Source: Carettochelys insculpta
Taxonomy: Eukaryota > Chordata > Testudines > Carettochelyidae
Direction of reading: 5' to 3'
DNA length: 64,000 bases
NCBI RefSeq assembly: GCF_033958435.1
Contig: NC_134144.1
Span: forward strand, 5,946,010 to 6,010,009
Shown: positions 1-10,881 of the stretch, in pieces
How the letters are laid out: each line of letters opens with the position of its first letter
Position numbering within the stretch: position 1 is the first letter of the stretch
Program-made: the position numbers and the translations under genes
The notes under the pieces: generated by a model
The model's input: only the letters and a program-made list of their open reading frames with translations
Databases searched by the model: none
What the model was told of the DNA's origin: nothing

Positions 1-231
1 AGTGCTGTGCTGCCACTCTGCCTATAGCTCTGAGGGAGGGTGTGTGTCAGGGGAGGGCTGATTGCCCTAAGCCCCTCCCCTTCCAACCTTGGTCCCACCC
101 CTTCCAGAGGTGGGGAGCTGCGCTGCCTTCTCACTTTGTCCCTGGCCTGTGGCTGCTCTTGGCACCATTGATAAGGACCGGAAAAAAAGCCAGCTGGCTA
201 AACAATATTTGAAGAGAGGCTATTAGACATA
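1..231. other. GC-rich intron, no gene recognised
   Basis: This stretch is rich in CCCCTCCCC-type runs and has no coding signal. It resembles in composition the GC-rich stretches near 36090-36300 and 42650-43010 and may be an old repeat. I cannot name it. Confidence 0.3.
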
Positions 232-553
232 AAGCTTGAACCTCTCTAATCCAGAACTCTTTTGCCCTGCAATATCCATAATCTGGCACGATTTTAGTTG
301 GATGACCACTTATCATGGGTCTGGCCAACTTTCCCGTAGTCCCCTAAAGTTTGTTCCCAGCCACCAGTCCTGGTTCTCAGTGCTCTGTGCTGTTATTTAG
401 CTGCAATTTACCCCTAAATGTCTTCTCAGAGCCCATTAAGCAGTGGCCGTGTTAATAATGTGCTGGACTACATTAACCTCCCGTGGTCTGGCAACTTCTC
501 TTGCCGGGCACCAGCCAGGTGCCCAGGGTGCTGGGTGAGTGATGTTCAACCTG
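232..553 (-). mobile_element. Inverted-repeat DNA element, family A, copy 1
   Basis: The left end (GCTTGAACCTCTCTAATCC) and the right end (GTTCAACCTG) are inverted complements. The interior matches the copy at 41307-41632 in the opposite orientation, for example the CCGTGGTCTGGCAA block. TA dinucleotides flank both ends (230-231 and 554-555), which fits a Tc1/mariner-like TA target. There is no transposase, so it is non-autonomous. The superfamily is inferred from only a few copies. Confidence 0.65.
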
Positions 554-559
554 TAATGG

Positions 560-1145
560 GATCTTTTAAAAATTAGGAGTCAACCTTACCAAGGAAGCTA
601 GAAAAGAGCCTAAACTCTGGCAAGTCAAATGTACAAAAATAGTTAGGCAGGCCAAAACAGAATTGCAGGAACAAAAGACAAAAAAAAACCCATTTTTTTT
701 AAAAGTACGTAAGCAGCAGGAAACCAGCCCAAAAAAACTGTGGAGTCACTGGTTTATTGAGGTGCAGAAGGGAAAGTAAAGGCTGGTGCAGAGAAGCTAA
801 ATGAATTCTCTGCCTTGGTATTCACCACAGACAATGTGAGGCAGATTGCCCCTCTGGAGTCATTCTCTTTAGGTGAAAAATCCAAGGCCCTGTCCCAGCG
901 TGAAGGGTCCTTAGAGAAGGGTTTGGAAAAAATCATCCAACAGTAGTAAGTCATGAGGACCAAATGGGATTCACCTAAGAGTTCTGCAGGACCTCCAATA
1001 TGAATTGCTGCTCTAGTAATGGGTGTGTCACTGACCCCATAAATCAGCCACTACACTACCTGCCTGGAAAGGCTCCAGGCGCAATCCTGGCAATTACAGC
1101 CTGGTGAGCCCAACTTCAGTACCATGCCAATTGGCCGAAAGTCCA
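560..1145 (+). mobile_element. Degenerate CR1 LINE fragment (ORF2 interior)
   Basis: Phrases typical of the linker and early reverse-transcriptase part of CR1 ORF2 are visible. Examples are the GCAGCAGGAAACCAGCC block, a TGAATTCTCTGCC...ATTCACCACAGACAA block and AATTACAGCCTGGTGAGCC near the end. Every frame is broken by stops. It is an old 5'- and 3'-truncated copy. Confidence 0.55.
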
Positions 1146-1236
1146 GAGAAGAATAGAATCCCAAAACAGGAAGTATTTGGGCTTTATGAAGCTAGTGCAC
1201 TGCACTCACAACTTGTTCCACAGATCAGCCCTCCAG

Positions 1237-1535
1237 TTTCAGTTCTGACTCAGCCACTGGCTTGCTAGGCAACTTTGGGCCCAGCTCCGTGCCTCAGTGT
1301 CCCCACCTGTAAAAGTGGAACATGACCCTGTGAAGTGCTTGGCTATCTATGGATGAAAAAAATGCCATGTGAGAGCACAGTGCTTAATACAGATACCCAG
1401 GGCTCTCCAAGTCTGTGTATTGCAGTCACTGGTGCCTCTCACCTCACTCTTCGAATGTAAGCTCTTCCAGGGAAGGGACCACATCTTTGTCATGTGTTTG
1501 TACAGCCCCTAGCACAGTGAAGCCCTGGCTTCTAG
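1237..1535 (+). repeat. MIR-like ancient SINE plus 3' tail motif
   Basis: The first part (about 1237-1320) has the MIR pattern: a CTNGGCAACTTTGGGC block, then GTGCCTCAGTGTCCCC and ACCTGTAAAAGTGG. A second part (about 1443-1530) has the 'gtaagctcttcc-agggaagggacc ... tacagcccctagcaca' pattern that recurs at 12658-12780 and 59110-59215. Both are old amniote repeats; whether they form one element is uncertain. Confidence 0.5.
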
Positions 1536-1860
1536 CTCAGTGATTCTTAAACATTTTAAGGCCATGGAACACTAAACAATAATATTTTATAACCTATGAA
1601 GAGCTGCTTCAAAAATTTTTTGCCAGGCCAAAAAACAAAACCCAAAAAAACCCAAACAGCAACAAACACCGCAAAAACAAAATGAAGCAATTTAATCAGG
1701 TATCATAGCAATAAAGAAGTAACATTGTATCTGGTTTTGATAACTGAAAATATATACATGTGCCACAGGTCGTTATTAGTTGCTACATCACCATATAGAG
1801 AGGAGAAGGCTAGAGGAGAGGGAAGGCTAGCACAATGTCAGTCAACCTCGTTATCATGCC
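1536..1860 (+). mobile_element. hAT-like element fragment, left end only
   Basis: It begins CAGTGATTCTTAAACATTTTAAGG, close to the CAGTGGTTCCCAGCC terminus of the hAT-like element at 11948. No matching right end was found. The interior is AT-rich with A-runs. The limits are approximate. Confidence 0.35.
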
Positions 1861-2380
1861 CTAGTGTGGCTAGAGCCCCCCCCCCTTTTTTTTTTGCCAA
1901 ATAATGACAAAGTAATGACAGAACTGAAATTTTTGCAAAAAATTCCATTTTTCATCTTTTTTTCAGGATTTATCACCCGTCCAATCTCAAATTGAAAACT
2001 TTTACAAGCAACTGAAATTGTTGTTTTGATAAAATCCCAAGCAATTTTGAGGGCTATATATATTTTTTTGCAGGAAGGATGGAAAGGGATGAATAATTTC
2101 CCAACCACCTTTAATCTCAATTTTCTTTTCATCTATGGAATAGGAAGAACGTAGACAAGTGGAAGCCATGCCAACATTTCCTGATTTGCTGTAAGCTCTC
2201 CACAAGGTTCACTTCCATGCCTGTTTGATCCTTGGCCTCTCTGCTGACAGAGCTAAGAAAAGACACTACCTGAAGACAAAAACAATGCTGGTTTTAGGTA
2301 ACATTCTGTCTTTGCTAACATTTGAAACTCCAAACACATACTGAACAGGCCATCACTTGGTAATGGATTTTAGCTGCTCC
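1861..2380. other. Intron, no gene; C/T homopolymer run
   Basis: A polypyrimidine tract (a C-run then a T-run) sits at about 1877-1898. The rest is AT-rich with no recognised repeat and no supported gene. Confidence 0.4.
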
Positions 2381-2383
2381 TAT

Positions 2384-2637
2384 AGCAGGCTTAAATTGCA
2401 TCAAGGGAGGTTTAGGTGGGACATTAGGGAAAAATTCGTAACTGGCAGGGTGGTTAAGTACTGGAATAAATTGCCTAGGGTGGTTAAAAAATCTCCATCC
2501 TTGGAGATATTTAGGAACAGCATGGATAAATATCTAACAGGGGTGACACAGATGGAGCCTGGTCCTAACATGAGGGATGGATTGGACTGGATGATCTGTT
2601 GAGGTCCCTTCCAGTTCTAGTGTTCTATGATTCTAAT
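2384..2637 (+). mobile_element. CR1 LINE 3' end
   Basis: The reading frame around 2400-2600 encodes the C-terminal end of CR1 ORF2, with the run ..GRFRWDIREKF.. and ..VVKYWNKLPR... It ends with GTTCTATGATTCT, the usual CR1 tail. The copy is strongly 5'-truncated, as most CR1 insertions are. Confidence 0.85.
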
Positions 2638-3249
2638 TTGAGTCACATTCATCTTAGTGATCTGGAGCTAAAACATTTAGTACCTCACTACCTGTTTCCT
2701 GCCCCACCCAGTCCATCATAAAGATTAAGGCCTGCTGTACCGCTGACCCACCTTGTGTGATCAGGGCAAAATTGGGTCCAAAAATCAGACTGGCAGGATT
2801 TTATACCCATTTTGTGTCTAGGTACATAACCAGCAGGTGCAGAACAATGCCTTTTGTTTTGTCTTTTTCATGTTCCCTTCTAGACAAAACACAACAGACC
2901 AATGCTAAAGCTTATGGCAATTAGTAGGGATGTTTCACTTGACTGCCCGGTGCTCCAGGTAATAAACTAACAGAGGATATTGGCATCAGCAGAACTAAAT
3001 AAATCTCCACAAACTAATCTGAAGTTGTTTTCCCTCTTCGCCAGTAATTCCACTTCTAATAAGACTATTTTATCAGTATTGCTGAAGCTCTCTCAATTTA
3101 CTTCTGAGATCTTCTTATCATCATTTATTTTGCAGGGCAACCAAAGAAGCTGCTACGTAAGAGTTATTATCTCTAAGTAAAAGAATTATTTGTGGTTTCC
3201 TTATCTATTTGAAATCCAAGTTGTGCACTCAAATTAAGCAGTAAATCAT
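2638..3249. other. Intron, single-copy looking
   Basis: No gene or recognised repeat. Short open frames here have no family features. Confidence 0.4.
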
Positions 3250-3252
3250 TAA

Positions 3253-3551
3253 GGCTACATTTACACTAGGCAAAGTAAGTCGACCGTGGATGTGCAATTC
3301 TAGCTACAGCAATTGCATATCTAAAAATCGACCTTTCTGGGCTTGGCTAAATTGGCTGTCCCTACTGAGCAAGGTCAGCAAGAGAAACTCTCCCATCAAC
3401 CTCCCTTACTCCTTGTGTCTCACTAGGAGTAGAGGGGTCGACTATGACCCCCAAGAGATCAATTTTGCACTTCCCTACTAGGTGTGTGAAACTGAACCCT
3501 GAAAGATCTACCCTGAGCTGGTCAATCTTCTTGGCTAGTGTAGACATAGCT
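3253..3551 (+). mobile_element. Family H MITE (PIF/Harbinger-like), copy 1
   Basis: The termini GGCTACATTTACACTAG and CTAGTGTAGACATAGC are inverted complements with a few changes. TAA is duplicated at 3250-3252 and 3552-3554. The interior carries shared family blocks: TGTGCAATTCTAGCTACAGC, a CTCCCATCAACCTCCCTTAC block and an AGATCTACCCTGA block. A 3-bp TNA duplication with short inverted termini fits PIF/Harbinger MITEs. It encodes no protein. Confidence 0.7.
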
Positions 3552-3765
3552 TAAGAGGCAGTTCAGTCCAATTCACATTCAAATCAAAGGGACTCTTTCC
3601 ACTGACTTACACAGGAGCTGCATTGGGTCCAGAATAGCAACACCACACAACACTGCAGTTTGAGGACAGCTAACGAACACCATGGCCCCAATTTTCCTTT
3701 ACTCTAAGGCCTCCTTGTACCACTCTGGCAGTGTAAAGGGATAAGAGGAATGGATCAGTATTTGG
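3552..3765. other. Intron, no feature seen
   Basis: No gene. A 'tcaaagggactctttccactgactt' type phrase at about 3584 is a common dispersed motif in such genomes and recurs loosely near 17260 and 45680. Confidence 0.3.
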
Positions 3766-5090
3766 TTAGTAATGAACTGTCAGGTTGCACAGTGGGGTGA
3801 AGTAGATATCAGGATCCTCCAAGGATCTGTACCCAGACCAATGCTGTTCAATACTCTCACAAATGACCTGGAAAAGGAGGTAAACAGTGAGATGGTAAGT
3901 TTTGTATATTTGTATTAAGTCCAAGGCTGACTGGCAAGATTCAAAAGGATTCTCAGAAAACTGGGTCACTGGGCAAGAAAATGGCAGATGAAATTCAACA
4001 CTGATAAATGCAAAGTAATGCGTTTTGAAAAGCAATCCCAACTGTGTGCGTAAAATGACTGGATTCATATTGGCTGTTACCATTTAAAGCTTTTGGCACT
4101 ACCGTGCACGGTTCTCTGAAAACATCTGCTCATTGTGCAATCAAAAAAAGTGAACAAATGTTAGGAACCATTAGGACAGGGATAGATAAGCCAGAATATA
4201 TCAGAATGCCTCTACATGAATCCAGAGTATGCCCACATCTTGAATACTGCATGCAGCTCTGGTCAACCCTCTCAGGGAAAAAAAAATGCAGTCAATTGTT
4301 TTGATAGTCTATAGCCTAGCACGGCTCCCTCTCTGTTACCTCTCAGAAAGGATTGGAAATGGTATGGAGAAAGGCAATAAAAAAAGTCAGGGACATGGAA
4401 CAGTCTTCCTATGACAAAAGGTTAAAAAGACCAGGAGTGTTCAGCTTGGACTATCTCTCAAGAGCTTAGCATCTCACTGCGGTACTGATGCCGCTGTATC
4501 ACTGTATGAGCTCTACTGTGGCCACTCTGTGCTGACGGGATGGCGTTCACCCCTAAATATAATTAACTCACCGCAAGCGGCAGTAACTGTACTGGTGAGA
4601 GAAGTGCTGTGCAGTCACAGCGCTGTCATGCTAGCTCTTATGCTGGTGTAACTTATGTTGCTCAGGCAGGTAGAATATTCATGTCCCTGAGCAATGCAAG
4701 CTGTGCTGATGTATGTGGCAGGATAGCCATTGCTTTAGAAAAGAGAGGACAAAGGGTGCTGAGAGGGGACACGATAGAAGTCTCACAGTCATGAACCATG
4801 AGGAGAAAGGGAATCAGGAAGGGGGATTTACCCCTTCACATAAGAACTAGAGGTCACCTGATGAAATCAATACGCAGCAGGTTTTAGAACAAATGTTCAG
4901 AAGCACTTCTTCACACAGCACATAGTCAACCTGTGGAACTCTTTGCCAGAGGATGTTGTGTCGGCCAAAAGTATACCTGGATTAAAAAAAGAATTAAATT
5001 CATGAAGGGTAGCTCCATCACTGGCTACCAGCCAAGAGCATCAAGGACACAATCCCACGCTTCAGGTGTTCCTAAACCTAAGATTGGACA
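3766..5090 (+). mobile_element. Old CR1 LINE copy, 3' half, split by a MITE
   Basis: Blocks follow CR1 ORF2 in order. The reverse-transcriptase thumb region appears at about 3800-4030 (CCAATGCTGTTCAATA and GATGAAATTCAACACTGATAAATG). The TTGAATACTGCATGCAGCTCTGGTCA block follows at about 4240. The C-terminal region (CACTTCTTCACACAGC...GGAACTCTTTGCCAGAGGATG) lies at about 4900-4960. All frames are broken. About 280 bp at 4453-4735 is foreign, and CR1 resumes at about 4736 where it left off. The element is much more diverged than the copy at 32597-35682. Confidence 0.7.
4453..4735. mobile_element. MITE-like insertion inside CR1, family B
   Basis: This block interrupts the CR1 copy. It contains internal inverted segments around ACTTATGTTGCTCAGG and CCCTGAGCAATGCAAG (about 4643-4700). 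The same core recurs at about 54935-54960. Exact ends and target duplication are unclear. It is probably a non-autonomous DNA element. Confidence 0.5.
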
Positions 5091-6370
5091 ACAGGATGGA
5101 TCTTTTGATCATTACCCTGCTCTGTTCATTCCCTTTGAAGAATCTGGGACTGTCTACTGTCAGAAGTCAGGATACTGGGCTAGACAAACCATTGTTCTGA
5201 CCAAGTATGGCCATTCTTATGAGAATTAAGCTAAATAAGCCATATTATACTCTCAATAACCACATGACAGCAAACCACAATGGAGTCAGTGATGCCTAGT
5301 CTAAGAAGAGCAAGTTAATTAAAATGTTCTGAGGACATAGACTGTATGGAGTGCGATGAGTCAGTCAGATGTCCATGAACCACACTGCAAGGGAACTGCT
5401 TTCATTTCACTGGAATACTGTAGTTATCCCATGTCTGGAGTCTAGCCCTGAATGCCAACAGTTTTCATAGGCTGTTCCTCTGCTTCTTGGCCGTAGATAT
5501 TCTGATGAAACGTTTATGAAACAGATGCTAGACTGAGGCACATCAATGGTGATTCGCCCAAGCAGTCTCAAAAGTCCACCGCATAATAAACATCAGGAGT
5601 AAGCCGGCATTTCACAAATGATGATCTGCCTTCCACTGACACAGATTGATTTAACCTTAGCTGCTTTGCATCAAACTTAGATTACGAATAGCTTGTTATC
5701 ATTTTTAATCAAGCACAACAGTCCCCAAACAAATCAGCGACAGGAAGGCATCCTCAGGGAATATACTGCATTACTGTTTTTTATTGATGACACAGTTACT
5801 TAATTTGATGAGCAGACATAAATGCATGCAGCACTGGATACCAAACCAGAAATGTTTTGGTACAAAGAAGATCTATAGATGCAATTTAAAATCACTCTGT
5901 TTAGGAAGGATGGCTTCTGCCTGTGGAAATTTTGATCTGAGATGCGCATGCAGAATACATATTAATCCAACAGGAAGTTAAAGCAGAGTGCTGCTTCTGG
6001 CATTTAAAACAGATCAGTTGTGAACTACATCTCTAAATTCCTTTCCCTGGACAGTTCCGGAGCATCGAGTCTGAGGTAACATGGCAAAGGAATGCCACTC
6101 ATGTAAACACAAACCTGGTTGTGTAGTCAGATGTCTACCTGTCATATTACTGTATGATCAGCTCCAGCATAGCAGTCTCTCCAGCTTGTTTGGTTCTAAT
6201 CAGTGACCCTAATTATTCCTGACTATACTTGCACTATATGCACTATACTTGGTAACCAAGTATTGGGGTTTCCATTTTTGGAATCCCCTCTCTTTATTGC
6301 AGGACAGCCTTTCGCTCTAGCAGAACTTTTTTCCTACCAAGTAATGGCTCAACAGCAACATATACATCCC
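5091..6370. other. Intron; single-copy, possible conserved non-coding DNA at 5560-5990
   Basis: No gene. The 5560-5990 part is AT-rich, free of repeat signatures, and has clustered homeodomain-type and octamer-like words (TTTAATCAAG, TTTGCATCAA, TAATTTGATGAG). That look is common in conserved vertebrate elements. It is a guess from composition only. Confidence 0.25.
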
Positions 6371-6373
6371 AAA

Positions 6374-6653
6374 GGGTATGTCTTCACTACATGGAATATC
6401 GCCATGGATAGGGTCGATCTTCTGGGGTTCAATTCCGCATGCCTATTAGGGAAGCATAAAATCAAACTACCTGTGGTCAGCAGTCAACCCCTGTACTTCT
6501 CAATATCATGAGGAGTAAGGGAGGTTGATGGGAGAGTTTCTCCTGTCAGCCTCCCTCTGTGAGGATTGTAGATAAGTCGATTCCGGCTATGCAACTGCCA
6601 TAGCTAGAATTGCATTGCTACAATCAGCTTTAATGTCCAGTGTAGTCCTGGCC
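6374..6653 (-). mobile_element. Family H MITE, copy 2
   Basis: The termini GGGTATGTCTTCACTAC and GTGTAGTCCTGGCC are inverted. AAA flanks both sides (6371-6373 and 6654-6656). The interior matches copy 1 on the opposite strand, with AGGAGTAAGGGAGGTTGATG and CATAGCTAGAATTGCA blocks. Confidence 0.7.
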
Positions 6654-6656
6654 AAA

Positions 6657-7944
6657 GAGGGACATATGTTTGCTAGCAAGTGTTGTGGTGTTATCCACCA
6701 ACTCTAGCAAAAGGCAGGAAGAAAGTTCCCTATAAATCAGCTCTGTTAATTATGACCACAATTAGGAGAGCACTAAATCATGTGCTTAAATCCATCCTTG
6801 TTCAAGATAATATTTCAGCACATGCTTCAGCGGAAATTCGTATTCAAGATTGTCCATGCTTATGGGCAATCTTGACTATGAACATCTTCCTGATTAGAGG
6901 TCTAAGTCTGTGCTAATTTCCAGAAACAGTTCAAACAAGAAGGCCAGAGAAATTTACTGCAAATTAATTTTGCTTGCTTTCACCCCACACCCCCCAAATT
7001 TGTGCATTTTCCTAAAATGTCACAAAAAATGGTAATTCAGTCATAAGAAGCCATGACATTTGGCATGGAAGTATCTGCATTCAAAGCTGATGTTTATCTG
7101 TAAACGAAGTGCAAGCAAGTAGGCCTTTGAAACAGAACTCAGTTATACTCACAGTTTTAATTTCACTGCAAATATTTTGCTCACTTTGATGATACAAGCT
7201 GTAATGGTGCTCAACTCAGAGCAACTCTGAGTTTAAAGTTGGTGGCATAAGCCTTTGAACTAGACTTACTGGGCTTTTGAGATGAGTTTAAGATCCTGCT
7301 TGGTTCAGTGATTTCCTGTGTTTTGTTTTGAGTCTGAAGGAGGAAGGCATGTTTGGGTCCTACAAGCCAGTCCTCCAAGAAGTTAAGTGCTCTCAATTCA
7401 TCAGCTTGTTGGCAAAACCCAGTTGCTGGTTGGATTGGACCTTATGTTCGTAATCCTCTTCACTGGCTATTGAGATTTAGTTCATGTAAATGTGCATGCT
7501 GCTCTTTACTCTTGTGTCAGATCAGAATCATCCACCCTATTTGATTCAGGGAATTCCCTCAAATTTCAGCTTCAAATTAAAAAATATAGATTTGTGTTCA
7601 AATTAGAGCAACATTATGTTTTGACTACAGAAGTCCCATGGGCCACCAAGGTGGTTTCCAACACTAATGGACAAAATTTGGCCTTGGTATTAGATATGAC
7701 TTGGCACTCCAGGCCCAAGCACATGCAACTCCAACTCACCTCCAGGGGAACTGCATAGGCAAGGTTGGCCTTTTAATCATATGGGTGCTGGAAATCTCAA
7801 CAAGCGAGTGGCGTTTATTTAAAGAGGGCCTTTTGCAATGAGGCAAACCTGAGAAAAAACAGGGCAACGGGGATTCTCATTCTCATTAGGTGGATGGCAG
7901 AAGCATGTGGTTTGAGAAGGCTGGGAGAATAGAAATTGACACCA
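6657..7944. other. Intron, no gene recognised
   Basis: AT-rich sequence without recognised repeats. The longest open frames (about 90 codons at 7492-7758) show no domain or splice context and look like chance. Confidence 0.35.
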
Positions 7945-8200
7945 AGGATGTGTCTACACTGCAGCTGCGTGTGTGCTTCCCACTATAAGCAGGCAGACAC
8001 ATGCTACATCTGCTTGAGCTAGTGAGCTAAAAATAGCAGCATGGCCACAAGCCAGCTGAGTACAAAGCCGCCTGGACAGAAGGGCATGTGCCTGCACTGT
8101 TAGCTCAAGCCACTGTTGTGTTATCCTGTTATTCATAGTCTGCTAGGTCAGATACACCTGCATCTTCTATCCAAGCTGGGAAGCACTCTTCCTCCTGCAG
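7945..8200. mobile_element. Inverted-repeat DNA element with GTGTCTACAC end
   Basis: The left part (TGTCTACACTGCAGC, then GTGTGCTTCCCA) is mirrored at the right (GCTGGGAAGCAC, then CCTCCTGCAG). The TGTCTACAC end is shared with family H, which suggests a related PIF/Harbinger-like group. The interior has CTAAAAATAGCAGCATGGCC. The ends are approximate. Confidence 0.45.
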
Positions 8201-8555
8201 GGAGACCACACCAATGGTGTTCTTGGGCTGGGTAGTATGTTGCCAGCTCTAGGAGAGGCAGGCATGACAGTGTTACAGCCAAAATTGGTTGGATTTTTAG
8301 ACAGCATTATCCCATCTCATTCCTTTGTATACCCTGGATGCTACACAGGTATTTATCCAAAATGCAACACTCCGTGCTGACCGTTTTTGCATTTCCTTTG
8401 TGCCTGAGCAGCTCCCAGTGCACAGACTCTCATCTGCTTCCATGGGAGTGGAAACTTTTATCCTAAAAAATAAAAGATGTTTCCTCTCCTCAGTTCAGTT
8501 CCTAATCTAGTTTGATTTTACAGTGAAATCACAATTTTACACTCATGCAGCCACA
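8201..8555. other. Intron, no feature seen
   Basis: No gene or recognised repeat. Confidence 0.35.
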
Positions 8556-8559
8556 GTGC

Positions 8560-8875
8560 TGATTGTCGCTTTTCTCTTGGTGGTCACTCGATAACGAGCA
8601 GGACATCTTCATGTCACCCTCCTACTTGTGAGTCCATTGATGGCTGAGCAGCCCAGTCCTGGAGCCGCAGGTCTTACCACAAAGGGGGCAGGTGTTGGAG
8701 GGATGCAGGGCAGTTTTTGCTGCTCTTTTTTCTCTTCTCCGCCTCTCCTGGTCTGCGCTGTGGTGGGACCACTCAAATTGTGCCACCCCCTTGCAGAATA
8801 TACTTTTGTACTTTGAGCACGACTGCATCGTGACAGGATGAAAGGCAAAGCACACCACCACAATCCACATTTAAT
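8560..8875 (-). mobile_element. LINE remnant: ORF2 C-terminus with C2H2 finger
   Basis: Read on the minus strand, the frame ends with a basic linker (DQERRRREKRAAK) followed by a C-x2-C-x12-H-x3-H zinc finger at about 8690-8628 (CPLCGKTCGSRTGLLSHQWTH), then a stop. A short 'GV-FE' helix, an arginine-rich linker and a terminal 'C..CG..C.SR.GL.SH..TH' finger is the usual C-terminal layout of several non-LTR retrotransposon ORF2 proteins. The upstream frame (above about 8800) shifts and is broken. It is not a host zinc-finger gene: there is only one finger, no KRAB or linker repeats, and no long exon. The LINE family is not certain. Confidence 0.45.
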
Positions 8876-9559
8876 GCACTGGGGGAAGAAAAATGTATCC
8901 TGGTATCTCTGGTGTTCCCTCTCCTTGGAACAGGAATCACTGCACTGCAGTAAAGTCTCCACCAACAAATGGGATTGTTCTGATTTTCACATTGGCTGCT
9001 GCTGCTGCTTCTGCTCAAAGAAACTGCAGAGGTACAATATTTAGAAGGGCTCGGAGGCTGGAGCCCACAGGACTTGAGTGATTCTGCTGAGTCGTTGTTG
9101 TTTTGTTATAACTCTGCTCTGGAGACTCCAGCAATTTCAATATGGGGAAGAAAATGAGATAATAATAAACACCAGAACCCTGGGAAAGGATCTTTTTAAC
9201 CAGAAAAGGACCACTGCAAATTATGCAATAAAATGAAATGGATCTGGCTTTATTAAAGACACAGGTGTGCCGACAGGTGCATTTCACACGCTTTGGTTAA
9301 GGGCAAATGTCTGAAATAATGCATTGGGTATGAACAAGGTGCAGAATTACTGCCACAAGGACGACTCAAGGGGCAGGACTGCCTGTAAGAAAGCAATAAT
9401 CTGTCACAGGTGCTTCTTTCTCAAGGGTTAAACAAATTTCTTCCTTCTTCCTCAAGCTGGCAACGGATGTGCTGAGAATATACCAGACACTGAAACCTGG
9501 GATCAGATCGCCAGTGGGATTTAGACAACCAGCTTCGGTCCAACATGTAAATCCCCAAA
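8876..9559. other. Intron, no gene recognised
   Basis: Includes a GCT-repeat (CTGCTGCTGCTGCTTCTGC at about 8997-9013). Open frames on both strands overlap each other and show no family features. Part of it may be the upstream body of the LINE remnant. Confidence 0.3.
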
Positions 9560-10260
9560 GCTCCTGTTCTGCTGCTGACAAATACATTAGGTGCCTAAAT
9601 TGTGCAGGCATCCAAGTTTTTGCTGGCAAAGTCACCTAAATGTCAGCTGGTGGACTTATGGAAAGCCCCACAAGCTGCTTCAAGTCAGGGAGCCCACAAA
9701 CAACTACCCCTCCCTGTCTCTTACTTCCAGAGTCCCATCATGGAGGCTCCCAGAGCCTGACTGCCTCACACCCCAGCTACCAAGAAAGAGAGGGGGGATT
9801 TGAACCCATGTCACCCCCATCCTGGGTGAAGGTCCTAAACACAGTGGCATAGGCAGCAGAGTCACCCTTGCATCTTCTTTCAGCAAGAAAGGGCTGATCT
9901 GGCTTAGACACCTAATTCCAGGAGACAATTCACAGCTGGGAATCCCAAGCAGAAGGAAGCGCCTTTCCCATTCCAGGGTTAGGTGCCTAAGTCATTTTCA
10001 GAGGTGGGGGTGGGTGGCTTAAACCACAATCATCTGCTTTTCCCATTGCTAGTTCAAGCTGCTGGTTTCTGTGAATTCCCTTTTAAAGTGCTTGACCTTC
10101 CACTGTCTAAGAAGCCCGAGCCTAAATCCTAGGCACTGCACCACTGAATAAACCCCCTTCAGGCACCTAGTCCTCAGAATTGAAATTGGGGTTTGCCAGC
10201 CAAGGTTTTCCACCTGCTGGTCCTTCAACAATCAGCCCCAGCAGTGAGGCTCAGACTACT
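9560..10260. repeat. Old dispersed repeat rich in 'gtgcctaa' words
   Basis: Several copies of AGGTGCCTAA / GGCACCTA words (about 9590, 9980 and 10160) and a tRNA-like part suggest a composite repeat. The same word style occurs at 11600-11820 and 63880-64000. I cannot name the family. Confidence 0.4.
9787..9852 (-). repeat. tRNA-like SINE fragment with B box
   Basis: On the minus strand the phrase ATGGGTTCAAATCCCCC has the Pol III B-box form GGTTCAAATCC. It is preceded by a degraded head ('gtttaggaccttcacccaggat'). No cloverleaf could be formed, so it is a SINE piece and not a tRNA gene. Confidence 0.45.
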
Positions 10261-10875
10261 TGCAGCTTGCAGCATTTAACAACCCACATGCCAGTGCAGT
10301 AAAGCTGCTGTTATCTGGCTCTTCTGTGTGGTTTTGCCCCAGACTCTGGCTTCCTTAACCAGCCTCACGTGGCCTTTCAGGATTAAACCTGAACTGGTAG
10401 TCCCTGTGTTTTCTGGTTAATTGTTGGGGCAGTCCTACTAATCCCTTTGTGTCAGCACTGTTGAGTCATGTAACTCCCCAAAGAAAGCTGGATAGGAGCT
10501 AGAACGGAAAACAGTACAGAAAAAAATAGACACAAAATTAAGACCAGGGGCGATGCAAAAATATTTCATATTCATGCCTCTGTACCAGGCCCCTAGGCAG
10601 GAATTTCTAGGTGTGTGTGCTTTTTTATAAAACGTGGACCACAATTTTTTTAAAATATAAAGGAGTTCAAAATAGCCATGCACTAACTGTGCATACAAGA
10701 GGTTAATGGAGAATTTGAGTGGAAACAGTGATTGGTAAATGGATTTTGTTGTAACATACTAAAAAATTATACAGTAATAAAGGTTTTATAGAAATTACCT
10801 TCTGGGATCTTGCTGTAACATTGTAAGTGAAAAACAATATTTCCTTGCCCATCTCCCTGTCCGGTTTCTAGTGGC
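10261..10875. other. Intron, no feature seen
   Basis: No gene or recognised repeat. A-rich around 10740-10800. Confidence 0.35.
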
Positions 10876-10881
10876 TAATGG

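Noticed and set aside
8609..8968. 119-codon frame overlapping the zinc-finger frame
   Set aside because: The C2H2 motif is in the other minus-strand frame. This one is its shadow.
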